Program-made: the position numbers and the translations under genes | Shown here: positions 24,055 to 31,348 of the stretch, piece by piece | Numbering within the stretch: the stretch's first letter is position 1 | Layout of the letters: each line of letters opens with the position of its first letter | The notes under the pieces: generated by a model | Database searches by the model: none | The model's input: the letters and a program-made list of their open reading frames with translations, nothing else | Told to the model about the DNA's origin: nothing | Origin: Fluviicoccus sp. | GTDB lineage: Bacteria; Pseudomonadota; Gammaproteobacteria; Pseudomonadales; Moraxellaceae | Direction: 5' to 3' | DNA length: 64,000 bases | NCBI RefSeq assembly: GCF_030646115.1 | Contig: NZ_JAUSMX010000027.1 | Span: forward strand, 1-64,000

Positions 24055-24070
24055 TGGTACTTCCGTACCA
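24055..24070. promoter_or_regulatory. TetR-type operator between the monooxygenase and TetR genes
   Basis: TGGTACTTCCGTACCA is a perfect 6-bp dyad with a 4-bp spacer. It lies 36 bp before the monooxygenase start and 80 bp before the TetR start, well placed to control both divergent promoters. Confidence 0.65.
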
Positions 24071-24149
24071 TTGATCGGATCATATTGTCATCGGCGGAAT
24101 GTGATGTCAACATTGGAACCGAATGTCCGTTCACAAATTCAGGACCACC

Positions 24150-24782
24150 ATGACTGACGCTTCCCTGTCCCGCGCCGAGCGCAACAAGCAGCAATTGCGG
24201 GCCGAGATCATCCAGGCCGCTTTCGCCGAATTCTCCGCCCGGGGTTATCACCAGACCGGCATCGCCGACATTGCCAAACGGCTGGGCATCGGTCATGGCA
24301 CCTTCTACCGCCACTTCGAAAACAAGCGCGACATCCTGGAGCATGTGATCAACGAGGTGTCGCGGCAGATCATGGACACGCTGGCGGCGGAGAACGCGCC
24401 AGGTGCGGCGGGGTCGCTGGCGGAGTATCGCGAGCAGTGCCGCCGCATCGGCAACCGCTTTGTGGCGGTGATGGCGGAAAACCCGGACATGATCCGCATG
24501 GTGCTGTTTGAGGCGACCTCGGTGGATGCAGAGATGACCGGGCGCATCATGATGCTGCAGGAATTCGGGGCGCGGATTACGGCGGAATATCTGGCGCACG
24601 GGGTGAAGCTGGGTTTTCTGCGGGCGGATCTGGATGCGGAGGCGACCAGTCATGCGGTGATCGGGATGTTGCTGGGGGGGGCGCTGCGGTTTTTGTACAG
24701 GCCGGATGATTTGGACGGAAGGCAGCGGTTGGTGGATGCGACGTTGGGGTTGTTGATTGATGGGGTGGCGAAGCAGGGGTGA
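24150..24782 (+). CDS. TetR-family transcriptional regulator, 210 aa
   Basis: A TetR helix-turn-helix is clear (FAEFSARGYHQTGIADIAKR followed by LGIGHGTFYRHFENKRDIL). The ligand domain ends HAVIGMLLGGALRFLYRPDD. The ATG at 24150 follows AGGACCACC; an earlier ATG at 24123 is in frame but closer to the operator. Divergent from the monooxygenase/SDR operon, which it probably represses. A decayed copy of its last 55 bp is at 26146-26200. Confidence 0.9.
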   Translation: MTDASLSRAERNKQQLRAEIIQAAFAEFSARGYHQTGIADIAKRLGIGHGTFYRHFENKRDILEHVINEVSRQIMDTLAAENAPGAAGSLAEYREQCRRIGNRFVAVMAENPDMIRMVLFEATSVDAEMTGRIMMLQEFGARITAEYLAHGVKLGFLRADLDAEATSHAVIGMLLGGALRFLYRPDDLDGRQRLVDATLGLLIDGVAKQG

Positions 24783-24825
24783 GGGGGGCTTTTAATGTCG
24801 CTCTGTCACGGATTTTCCTCAGGAA

Positions 24826-25032
24826 CAGCGGATTCGCAGGGCGCTGGGCTATGGCCAGGACACGCCGTTCTCCCCGGGGCCGCTGCTCTTCATGCCGCCC
24901 AAGGCTCTGCCTTGGCTGGAATTCATCATCGGTATCCGAATGGACGATAACGGATTCTTTGCCGGAACACGGCTGGGTATACGCAAGATGGGCGCCCACG
25001 CCAATCCACCGACCGGCATCAACTGGCAGTGA
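24826..25032 (+). pseudogene. C-terminal fragment of an unidentified protein
   Basis: A high-GC plus-strand frame reads ALGYGQDTPFSPGPLLFMPP K... to GIRKMGAHANPPTGINWQ and a TGA at 25032. It has protein-like composition but no start: upstream it runs into a tail-type motif (ATGTCGCTCTGTCACGG) and the TetR gene end. The family is not recognised. It looks like the 3' remnant of a gene whose 5' part was lost. Confidence 0.5.
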
Positions 25033-25189
25033 AGATGATGAAGCAGTTCCGCGACGAGACACAGGCGCGCAATCCGGGCTGACCGTTTGTCGGAAGCTGA
25101 CGCATGATCATATTTATGGTTTGACAAGTATCGAAGCAAGGTCTGGTTTGATACTCATCGAATTGTACGATGATCAACCGGAGCACATC

Positions 25190-25972
25190 ATGAAAAACCT
25201 GCAAGGCAAGACCGCGCTGGTCACCGGCGCTTCCAGCGGTATCGGTGAGGACATGGCGCGTGTTCTTGCCGCGAACGGAACCCACCTGATCCTGGTTGCC
25301 CGGCGCGCCGAGCGCCTGCAGGCGCTGGCGCAGGAACTGGCGGCCGCGCACGGCGTGCGCACCGACGTCATCGCCATGGACCTGGGTGCGCCGGGGGCGG
25401 CCGAGGTCCTGCATGCCCGGACGGAAGGCGCGGGGGTCGCGGTCGATATCCTCATCAACAACGCCGGATTCGGCATCAAAGGGCCTTTCCTGGATAAGCC
25501 GGTGGAGGCGCACCGGGACATGAACCGGCTGAACATGGAGACGCTGACCGAATTGTGCTGGCACTTCGGCCGCGACATGCGCGCGCGTCGCTCGGGCTGG
25601 ATTCTCAATACGGCCTCGGTGGGCGGTTATATCCCGGTCCCGGAATTCTCGACCTATGCAGCGGGGAAAGCCTATGTGCTGTCCTTCGGGGAGGCGCTGT
25701 CGAACGAGCTGGCTTCTGATGGCATTACCGTGACGACCCTGTGTCCCGGCGGCACCTGGACGGAATTCATGTCGGTCACCGGACAGCAGGTTTCGGGCAT
25801 CCAGAAGCTGGGCATGATGCCCGCGCGCAAGGTGGCCGAGGCGGGCCTGCGCGGCCTGTCGGCGGGCAGTCGCGTGGTGGTGCCGGGCTGGTTGAACCGT
25901 GTCTACGCTCCGACGTTGCGCGCCCTGCCGTCATCCCTGAAGACGGGCATCGCCCGGCTGGCCATGCAGTAA
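25190..25972 (+). CDS. Short-chain dehydrogenase/reductase, 260 aa
   Basis: SDR of the DltE/YqjQ-like type: KTALVTGASSGIGEDMARVL at the N-terminus, NNAGFG, a Ser...YAAGKAY active site (TASVGGYIPVPEFSTYAAGK), then TTLCPGGTWTEFM. The ATG follows CCGGAG by 7 nt. An upstream frame stays open for 400 bp but carries no start signals. The gene sits alone between two gene remnants (24826-25032 and 25991-26110), so it may be the surviving part of a broken operon. Confidence 0.9.
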   Translation: MKNLQGKTALVTGASSGIGEDMARVLAANGTHLILVARRAERLQALAQELAAAHGVRTDVIAMDLGAPGAAEVLHARTEGAGVAVDILINNAGFGIKGPFLDKPVEAHRDMNRLNMETLTELCWHFGRDMRARRSGWILNTASVGGYIPVPEFSTYAAGKAYVLSFGEALSNELASDGITVTTLCPGGTWTEFMSVTGQQVSGIQKLGMMPARKVAEAGLRGLSAGSRVVVPGWLNRVYAPTLRALPSSLKTGIARLAMQ

Positions 25973-25990
25973 TTCCCTGAGGCAGCGAAC

Positions 25991-26110
25991 ATGATCCAAT
26001 CCATCCTGGTGGTCGGTGCCGGCGGCGACGCCACGGTGGTGGTGGTGCAGCCGGGGCCGGACGATCTGTGTCTGCCCCCTTTTCTTTACCTTTACCCGCT
26101 CGGGCAGTAG
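25991..26110 (+). pseudogene. Truncated start of a dinucleotide-binding protein
   Basis: The frame MIQSILVVGAGGDATVVVVQ resembles the beginning of a Rossmann-fold enzyme (VVGAGGDG type, as in flavin monooxygenases) and then breaks off to a stop at 26110. It is 18 bp after the SDR gene, where a monooxygenase gene would be expected by analogy with the two intact modules. Only about 20 residues support the call. Confidence 0.4.
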
Positions 26111-26145
26111 AAATTCGGGACAGAGCACGATTAACCACCGAATTT

Positions 26146-26200
26146 ACGATCGTTGGGGTTGTTGATTTATGGGGTAGCGAGGTTGGGATGAGCGGGTTTC
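26146..26200 (+). repeat. Decayed copy of the 3' end of the TetR gene at 24150
   Basis: CGTTGGGGTTGTTGATTTAT GGGGTAGCGAGG matches 24744-24775 (CGTTGGGGTTGTTGATTGAT GGGGTGGCGAAG) and both continue in G-rich DNA after a TGA. The two copies flank the SDR gene and its neighbouring remnants. Confidence 0.6.
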
Positions 26201-26214
26201 GCGGCAGAAAATAC

Positions 26215-26233
26215 GGCGCATTTTTAATGCGCC
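26215..26233. repeat. Single diverged REP-like hairpin
   Basis: GGCGCATTTTTAATGCGCC folds perfectly and is followed by CTACGATGG, as is the hairpin at 31306-31324 (CTTACGATGGG). Related to the REP arms in the first island. Confidence 0.55.
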
Positions 26234-26245
26234 CTACGATGGCTG

Positions 26246-26647
26246 TCATGCGATCACCCATTTACCGTTGGGAAAAGTCCCATGGTAACCGCAAGGGAAA
26301 TGTCCACGCTCATACCAAGCGATACGCTGCCTTTGAAACTGATTTAGGTCTTCGGCCGCTTCTGAGGCTATGGCAACTAGAGTACGCAAGTCATCTGAAA
26401 CCAGTGAGCATAGCTCCTCATTCCCCGTGACGTTCCAAGCAATTTTGTAGGCCTTTTCCGCAATTTCCTCTGCGAATTTCAACGACTGTGAATTGCACCG
26501 TTCTGCCTTGGCGTGGTCCTCAAGACACATTCGTTCATAGGCCTGCTCATACATCTCAATGAGAACCTCGTCAATCGACGCTACGAAGTGCGCATCTTCA
26601 TATGCCACAGGCACACCAAAGTTCTTCAGAATATTGCTCTCGTTCAC
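26246..26647 (-). CDS. Cassette-borne hypothetical protein, 133 aa
   Basis: An acidic, helical, soluble protein (NESNILKNFGVPVAYEDAHF...) with a Trp/His-rich end (GHFPCGYHGTFPNGKWVIA); not recognised. The start is a GTG, 7 nt after GGAAG. It follows copy 9 of the head element, with a GTTAGCT core at about 26677-26683. The stop codon is not in a core site here, so the 3' end of this cassette may be lost. Low GC. Confidence 0.6.
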   Translation of the reverse strand: MNESNILKNFGVPVAYEDAHFVASIDEVLIEMYEQAYERMCLEDHAKAERCNSQSLKFAEEIAEKAYKIAWNVTGNEELCSLVSDDLRTLVAIASEAAEDLNQFQRQRIAWYERGHFPCGYHGTFPNGKWVIA

Positions 26648-26663
26648 GACACATCTTCCAATG

Positions 26664-26762
26664 ACAGCTAACTTTATTTGACACCAAATTCAGTGCCTGT
26701 ATTTCCCCGGCATGTCGTCGAGTACGGTGCCATCGCCCTCAAAACACTACGCCCCAAAGGCT
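26664..26762 (-). repeat. Cassette head element, copy 9
   Basis: Minus-strand blocks: CCTTTGGGGCGTAGTGTTTT GAGGGCGA, GACATGCCGGGGAAATACAG, GCACTGAATTTGGTGTCAAA, TAAAGTTAGCTG. It marks the right boundary of a one-gene island; IS6-end-like GGCTTTGTTGCAAA follows directly. Confidence 0.75.
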
Positions 26763-26804
26763 TTGTTGCAAAACTTGTATCGGATGACCCCTGCGGAAGT
26801 CAGA

Positions 26805-27044
26805 TTACCCCTCACCCCGCACCATACTGATCACCTCAAATGGACACACCGCATAACACTTCGCACACCCCGTACAACCCACCGCATCATGCAGCACCGC
26901 CGTCTTCTTCCCCCACCCGTTTGGCCGCTCCGCCTCCAGCCACAGCACATGCGGCGGGCAGGCGGCAACACAGCGGCCGCAACCGGTACAGCGGTCAGTA
27001 TCGATAACCGGCAGAGCAGGCGGCTTCATGGGCGGAAGAGACAT
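26805..27044 (-). CDS. 2[4Fe-4S] ferredoxin-type protein, 79 aa
   Basis: Two CxxCxxCxxxCP motifs (CTGCGRCVAACPP and CTGCAKCYAVCPF) bind two [4Fe-4S] clusters, making it a small soluble electron carrier. Alternative start at an ATG five codons in (MKPPALPVIDTDRC) is equally possible; neither has a strong ribosome binding site. A hairpin terminator at 27088-27112 separates it from the monooxygenase operon. It could feed electrons to the diiron protein or desaturases nearby, but there is no direct evidence. Confidence 0.85.
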   Translation of the reverse strand: MSLPPMKPPALPVIDTDRCTGCGRCVAACPPHVLWLEAERPNGWGKKTAVLHDAVGCTGCAKCYAVCPFEVISMVRGEG

Positions 27045-27087
27045 CGAATCAAGCCGGAAAAGACCAATACCGGACAGTCTAAACGAG

Positions 27088-27112
27088 AAAACCGGGGATA
27101 GCCCCGGTTTTC
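27088..27112. terminator. Rho-independent terminator after the second monooxygenase operon
   Basis: AAAACCGGGGATAGCCCCGG followed by TTTT, a symmetric hairpin with A and T runs on each side, 19 bp beyond the monooxygenase stop codon. Confidence 0.8.
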
Positions 27113-27130
27113 CTGAACCACTTTACCGCC

Positions 27131-28645
27131 TTACGACACCACCGTCACCCCCCTCCCCACCCGCACATAATCCCCCACCCTGAACCCCCGCATCTGCTTC
27201 GCATACTGCGTCGCAAACCCCGGAAACATCGTCGCATTGAAGCCGTCTTCCGTCAGATACCAACTCTTGCAGCCCGAATTCCAGTTCGTCCCCGCCAGCC
27301 GCTTCTGCATATCCCGGTTGAACGCCGCCTGCACCCCCGGCCGCACATCCAGCTGCGCCAGATTACCGTCCAGGATCGCCTTCACCCCCTGCACCGTGTA
27401 ATCAAACTGCGCTTCCATGTAGAACAGGTAGGAATTGTGCCCCGGCCCCGAGTTCGGCCCCGGCATCATGAACAGGTTGGGAAAGCCCGCCACGCTAATG
27501 CTCTTGTACGCCGACGCGCCGCGCTGCCATTGCGCGCCCAACTCCACCCCGCCCGCACCGTACACCGGGAACGGCGTACCCGCCTTGCCCACCTCGAAAC
27601 CGGTGGCGAACACCACGCAGTCCACCGCATGCACCGCGCCCTCGGCCGTCTGGATACCCTCCTCCCGCAACTGCACAATCGGCCAGGTCACCAGCTTGGC
27701 GTTCGGCTGTTGCAGCGCGGGATACCAGTCGTTGGAGATCAGCACCCGCTTGCAGCCGATGCGGTAATCCGGCGTCAGCTGCCGCCGCAGCCAGCGGTCC
27801 GGTACCTGCCGGTGCAGGTGAGCCCGCGCCACGCTTTCCACCACCGACGACAGCGGCGAGCGCCAGATCAGCGCCGTCGCCATCACCTCATGCCCGTAGA
27901 ACAAGGCCTCGCGCATCAGTTGCTGCGCCACCGGCAACCGGTGGAACAGGTGCTTGTGTGACTCCGGCGTGGCGAAGTCGGCGCGCGGCAGCACCCACGC
28001 CGGGGTGCGCTGGAATACCTTGACCTGTGCCGCCTGCTTCACCAGTTCCGGCACCAGCTGGATGGCACTGGCCCCGGTGCCGATCACCGCCACCCGCTTG
28101 CCCCGGAAGTCGTAGTCCGCGTCCCAGCGCGCGCTGTGGATCTTCTTGCCACCAAATGTCTCGATGCCGGGAATGGCCGGATAGCTGGCATTGGCCAGCG
28201 GCCCCGACGCCATCACCAGCGCCCGCGCCCGGAAGCTGCCGTGGTCGGTGGTGTCCACCCGCCAGTGGTCGTCCTGGAAATGCACGGCGGTGACGTTGTG
28301 GCCGAAACGCACGTAGCGCAGCAGGTCCAGCCGTTCGGCGGTGTGGCGGATGTAGTCATGGATTTCCGGCGCGGAGGGATAACTGCGCGACCAGTCCGGA
28401 TTGGGCGCGAAGGACCAGGAATAGAGGTTGGACGGAATGTCGCAGGCCGCGCCGGGATAGCGGTTGTCGCGCCAGGTGCCGCCGACATCCTGCGCCCGTT
28501 CGAGGATGACAATGTCGCGCACCCCCGCTTCGCGCAGGCGGTGGGTAACGCCCAGCCCGGAAAACCCGGCGCCGATCACCAGCACCTCATGCACGGCGGT
28601 ATCCGTCAGGCGGGTCGTGTCGGGACTTTTTTCATGGATGGTCAT
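27131..28645 (-). CDS. Baeyer-Villiger-type flavin monooxygenase, 504 aa
   Basis: Same family as the gene at 22487: FAD motif VLVIGAGFSGLGVTHRLREA near residue 20, fingerprint FGGKKIHSARWDAD (FxGxxxHxxxWD) and NADP motif AVIGTGASAIQLVPELV. The ATG giving MTIHEKSPDT follows AGGAAACAGACC; further upstream codons overlap the diiron gene. It is the last gene of the operon SDR - diiron protein - monooxygenase. Probably turns a ketone made by the SDR into an ester or lactone. Confidence 0.93.
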   Translation of the reverse strand: MTIHEKSPDTTRLTDTAVHEVLVIGAGFSGLGVTHRLREAGVRDIVILERAQDVGGTWRDNRYPGAACDIPSNLYSWSFAPNPDWSRSYPSAPEIHDYIRHTAERLDLLRYVRFGHNVTAVHFQDDHWRVDTTDHGSFRARALVMASGPLANASYPAIPGIETFGGKKIHSARWDADYDFRGKRVAVIGTGASAIQLVPELVKQAAQVKVFQRTPAWVLPRADFATPESHKHLFHRLPVAQQLMREALFYGHEVMATALIWRSPLSSVVESVARAHLHRQVPDRWLRRQLTPDYRIGCKRVLISNDWYPALQQPNAKLVTWPIVQLREEGIQTAEGAVHAVDCVVFATGFEVGKAGTPFPVYGAGGVELGAQWQRGASAYKSISVAGFPNLFMMPGPNSGPGHNSYLFYMEAQFDYTVQGVKAILDGNLAQLDVRPGVQAAFNRDMQKRLAGTNWNSGCKSWYLTEDGFNATMFPGFATQYAKQMRGFRVGDYVRVGRGVTVVS

Positions 28646-28656
28646 GGTCTGTTTCC

Positions 28657-29583
28657 TCACACGATCGGACTCGGATTGAGTTCCTTCACCCAGCTGGGCA
28701 CCGTTGGCATCCAGGTTTCGGGAATGTGATTGGTCGCCTCCACCAGGGCATCGACCGGCGCGTGATACCAGCGGTTGCGGCGGTTCACCATCACCTTGCC
28801 GTGGGCGCTGATGAAGTGGAACCAAGGATTGCGGCGGCCGTCTTCGGTCCGTCCGCCGATCTTCTCGAAGCGGTTGATGGCGGCGTAGAGCTTGTCTTCC
28901 GGCAGCCCCAGCTTCACCAGGTTGTCGCGCATGCGGTTGAGCAGCGGGAAGTAAGCGAGGACGCCCAGCAGCATTCTCGGGTCGACCATGGTGCCGGTGA
29001 AACGCAGCAGCTGGCTGAATAGCGGCGAGCGGCCCTGCAGTTCCAGCACGGTGAATCCGACGCCCAGATGCCGCGCCTCGTCATCATTGATGCGGGCGAA
29101 GACGTCATGACAGAGCGGGTCATCAACGGTGTCGAGCAGAAACTTGCACAGTGCGCCGTCCAGCGCCACTTCCAGCATCGGGATCACCGAGCCCAGCGCG
29201 TTCAGCGGCATGTCGTCGGCGTAGCGGTCCAGCCATTCGATGGCGAGGCGGATGTTGACGTTCGGCATCGGCAGCTGGTCGCCGTCCAGCATGCCCCAGC
29301 GTTTCATCAGCGCCATTTCGGCATTGGCGTGACGCTGCTCCTCGGCATGAAAGTAGGTGTAGATCTCGCGCAGGGTGTCGTTGGGCGCGATCTTGGCCAG
29401 CGCCGCAAAGCCGCGCGCGCCGATGTGTTCAATCCACACCAGGTCGGCCATGAAGGCTTTCAGTTTCGGCCATTGTTCGGCGGTGATGCGTTCAGCGCCG
29501 GGGCGGTTCCAGTCGAATTCATCCAGCGCCCATTGCGTGGCGCGGATCTTGGTCAGCATCTGGTTCAGGTCAATCGTCGCCAT
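28657..29583 (-). CDS. Ferritin-like diiron protein, 308 aa
   Basis: Helical protein with two Glu-x-x-His-type metal sites, FHAEEQRHANAEM (about 89-101) and INDDEARHLGVGF (about 189-201), plus IEHIGARG and MLEVALDG that could supply the remaining ligands. This is the four-helix diiron pattern of ferritin-like oxygenases and hydroxylases. The ATG follows GGAGAACCGTC. It sits between the SDR and monooxygenase genes with gaps of 32 and 11 bp, so it may hydroxylate the substrate whose alcohol the SDR then oxidises. That order of reactions is inference. Confidence 0.7.
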   Translation of the reverse strand: MATIDLNQMLTKIRATQWALDEFDWNRPGAERITAEQWPKLKAFMADLVWIEHIGARGFAALAKIAPNDTLREIYTYFHAEEQRHANAEMALMKRWGMLDGDQLPMPNVNIRLAIEWLDRYADDMPLNALGSVIPMLEVALDGALCKFLLDTVDDPLCHDVFARINDDEARHLGVGFTVLELQGRSPLFSQLLRFTGTMVDPRMLLGVLAYFPLLNRMRDNLVKLGLPEDKLYAAINRFEKIGGRTEDGRRNPWFHFISAHGKVMVNRRNRWYHAPVDALVEATNHIPETWMPTVPSWVKELNPSPIV

Positions 29584-29615
29584 GACGGTTCTCCGGTGAC
29601 GAGGTGGAAAGGGGG

Positions 29616-30437
29616 TCAGGCCTTGAGGGCATAGCGGGCGATCAGGCCCGCGCCGAAACGGTAGCTGTCCGGCATCAGCCGCTTGAAACGCCAGATCATG
29701 CGGGCATCGAGTTGCGGCATCACATACAGGCGGCCGCAATCGAGTGCATCCAGGGCTTCACGCACCACCCGTTCCGGCGACATGCCGCGGTTGATCAGCT
29801 TGCCCGCCAGCCCGGAGGCGTTGGCGGCAATGCGCCCGCCCTGCACGATGTTGGTCTTCACCCAGGTGGGACACAGCGCGGTGACGGCGACGCCGGTGCC
29901 CGCCAGTTCGGCCGCCAGCGTTTCCGACAGCGCCAACGCGGCGGCCTTGGAGACGTTGTAGGGCGACATGCCCGGCGCGGCGGCGAAGCTGGCGGTGGAA
30001 CAGACATTGATGATGCCGCCCTGCCCCAGCGCCCGCAGTTTCGGCGCGAAGACATGGCAGCCGTGCACCACGCCCCACAGGTTGATGCCCAGCGCCCACT
30101 GCCAGTCGGCCAGCGGAATCTCGCCCACCGGCTTGCCGCCGACGCCGACCCCGGCGTTGTTCACCACCAGCGTCACCGGACCGCCCAGCCAGGCTTCGGC
30201 TTCGGCGGCCAGGCTTTCCACCTCGGCGATCTGCGCCACATCGGTTTTTACCGCCAGCGCCTCGCCGCCCTTGGCCCGGATCAGCTGCACGGTTTCCTGT
30301 GCGGTATGGAGGTTGATGTCGGAGCAGATGACGCGGCCGCCGCGCGCGGCGAGTTCCAGCGCAAAGGCGCGGCCGATGCCGCTGCCCGCGCCGGTAACGA
30401 CGGCGCTGCTGTGGCGGGAGGGGTGTTTGGCTGTCAT
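29616..30437 (-). CDS. Short-chain dehydrogenase/reductase, 273 aa
   Basis: Classical SDR: SSAVVTGAGSGIGRAFALEL, NNAGVGVGGKPVG, catalytic Ser-Tyr-Lys in CSTASFAAAPGMSPYNVSKA, and TALCPTWVKTNIV. ATG at 30437; longer in-frame starts overlap the operator. First gene of the operon with the diiron protein and the flavin monooxygenase. Opposite a TetR gene with two operator-like repeats in between. Confidence 0.92.
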   Translation of the reverse strand: MTAKHPSRHSSAVVTGAGSGIGRAFALELAARGGRVICSDINLHTAQETVQLIRAKGGEALAVKTDVAQIAEVESLAAEAEAWLGGPVTLVVNNAGVGVGGKPVGEIPLADWQWALGINLWGVVHGCHVFAPKLRALGQGGIINVCSTASFAAAPGMSPYNVSKAAALALSETLAAELAGTGVAVTALCPTWVKTNIVQGGRIAANASGLAGKLINRGMSPERVVREALDALDCGRLYVMPQLDARMIWRFKRLMPDSYRFGAGLIARYALKA

Positions 30438-30503
30438 GGTGGACACTCTCGGAAAGCTTGTGCGCCGGGGCGCTTGACGGGATGACCGGATAAGCGCACT
30501 GTA

Positions 30504-30534
30504 ATCCGAGGATTTACTCGGATACAACTCGGAT
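30504..30534. promoter_or_regulatory. TetR-type operator with an extra half-site
   Basis: ATCCGAG and CTCGGAT form a perfect 7-bp dyad with a 6-bp spacer (30504-30523). A third CTCGGAT follows at 30528-30534. It lies between the divergent SDR and TetR start codons and ends 7 bp before the TetR ATG. Confidence 0.7.
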
Positions 30535-30541
30535 AGCCGTC

Positions 30542-31198
30542 ATGAACAAGCGCCCCCCGCGTCAACCCCGCCAGGAACGGGCCAAGGCCACCGTCGAGGC
30601 CATTGTCGAAGCCGCTTTCAGCGTGGTGGCGGAACGCGGCCTGCAAAACACCACGGCGCAGCACATTGCCGACAAGGCCGGGGTGGGCATCGGTTCGTTC
30701 TATGAGTATTTTCCGAACAAGGAGGCGGTGTTCGAGGAGCTTTTCCGGCGCTTGCGCGACGACACGGTGCAGATCATCCGCGAGCTGACCCCGGCAATGG
30801 TGAAGCTGCCGGTGCGGGAGGCGATCCGGGTGATGCTGATGCGGGTGGGCGACATGCTGCGGCGGGAGGACGGCAAATACCTGCGCTGCGCCCGGCACGC
30901 CATGCGCTCGGATATCGCCATCGACCGCGAGCCGATTGAACGGGAATTACGGGATCTGGCGCTGCAATACCTGTTGCAGCATCCGGAATACCTGAAGACG
31001 AAAAGCAATCCGTCGATCAGTATCTACATCTTCATCCACGGCGGCATGCATGCCTTCATCCATCACATGAACGAGCGCAATCCGGTGATCAGCTTTGAGG
31101 AGCTGATTGACGGGCTGGCGAACATGATTGGGCATTATCTGGAGCGGGAGATGCAGATGGTGGAAACGGCCGATATCAGCCGAGGGAACGACGCGTAG
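30542..31198 (+). CDS. TetR-family transcriptional regulator, 218 aa
   Basis: TetR helix-turn-helix (FSVVAERGLQNTTAQHIADK then AGVGIGSFYEYFPNKEAVF). The C-terminal domain is of the type found in regulators of alkane and fatty acid genes. The first codon is 7 bp from the last CTCGGAT half-site, so binding there would block its own transcription. Divergent from the SDR/diiron/monooxygenase operon, its probable target. Confidence 0.9.
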   Translation: MNKRPPRQPRQERAKATVEAIVEAAFSVVAERGLQNTTAQHIADKAGVGIGSFYEYFPNKEAVFEELFRRLRDDTVQIIRELTPAMVKLPVREAIRVMLMRVGDMLRREDGKYLRCARHAMRSDIAIDREPIERELRDLALQYLLQHPEYLKTKSNPSISIYIFIHGGMHAFIHHMNERNPVISFEELIDGLANMIGHYLEREMQMVETADISRGNDA

Positions 31199-31305
31199 TG
31201 GCGCAAGCGCCCGCTCCCCCCGGACACTACCCGCTTTACCTGACATGAATGCAGCCGTAGCAGCGCCAAGTCTGCTGCCCGGAGATATGGTGTGTTCGTC
31301 CGAGA

Positions 31306-31324
31306 GGGCGCAAGCGTTGCGCCC
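31306..31324. repeat. Single REP-like hairpin
   Basis: GGGCGCAAGCGTTGCGCCC is a perfect hairpin preceded by TTCGTCCGAGA and followed by TTACGATGGG. Located between the convergent TetR and SDR genes; it may also slow transcription there. Confidence 0.6.
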
Positions 31325-31348
31325 TTACGATGGGATGGCAAAGAACGC

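Noticed and set aside
21998-24157. Long plus-strand open frame of 719 codons opposite the flavin monooxygenase and SDR genes
   Set aside because: It lies antisense to two clear enzymes, has no family motifs, and is rich in Arg, His and Gln as GC-rich antisense frames are.
24779-25189. Upstream in-frame extension of the SDR gene that would make a 397-residue protein
   Set aside because: The extra part has no protein-like pattern. A different frame there reads as a gene remnant, and a good ATG with GGAG lies at 25190.
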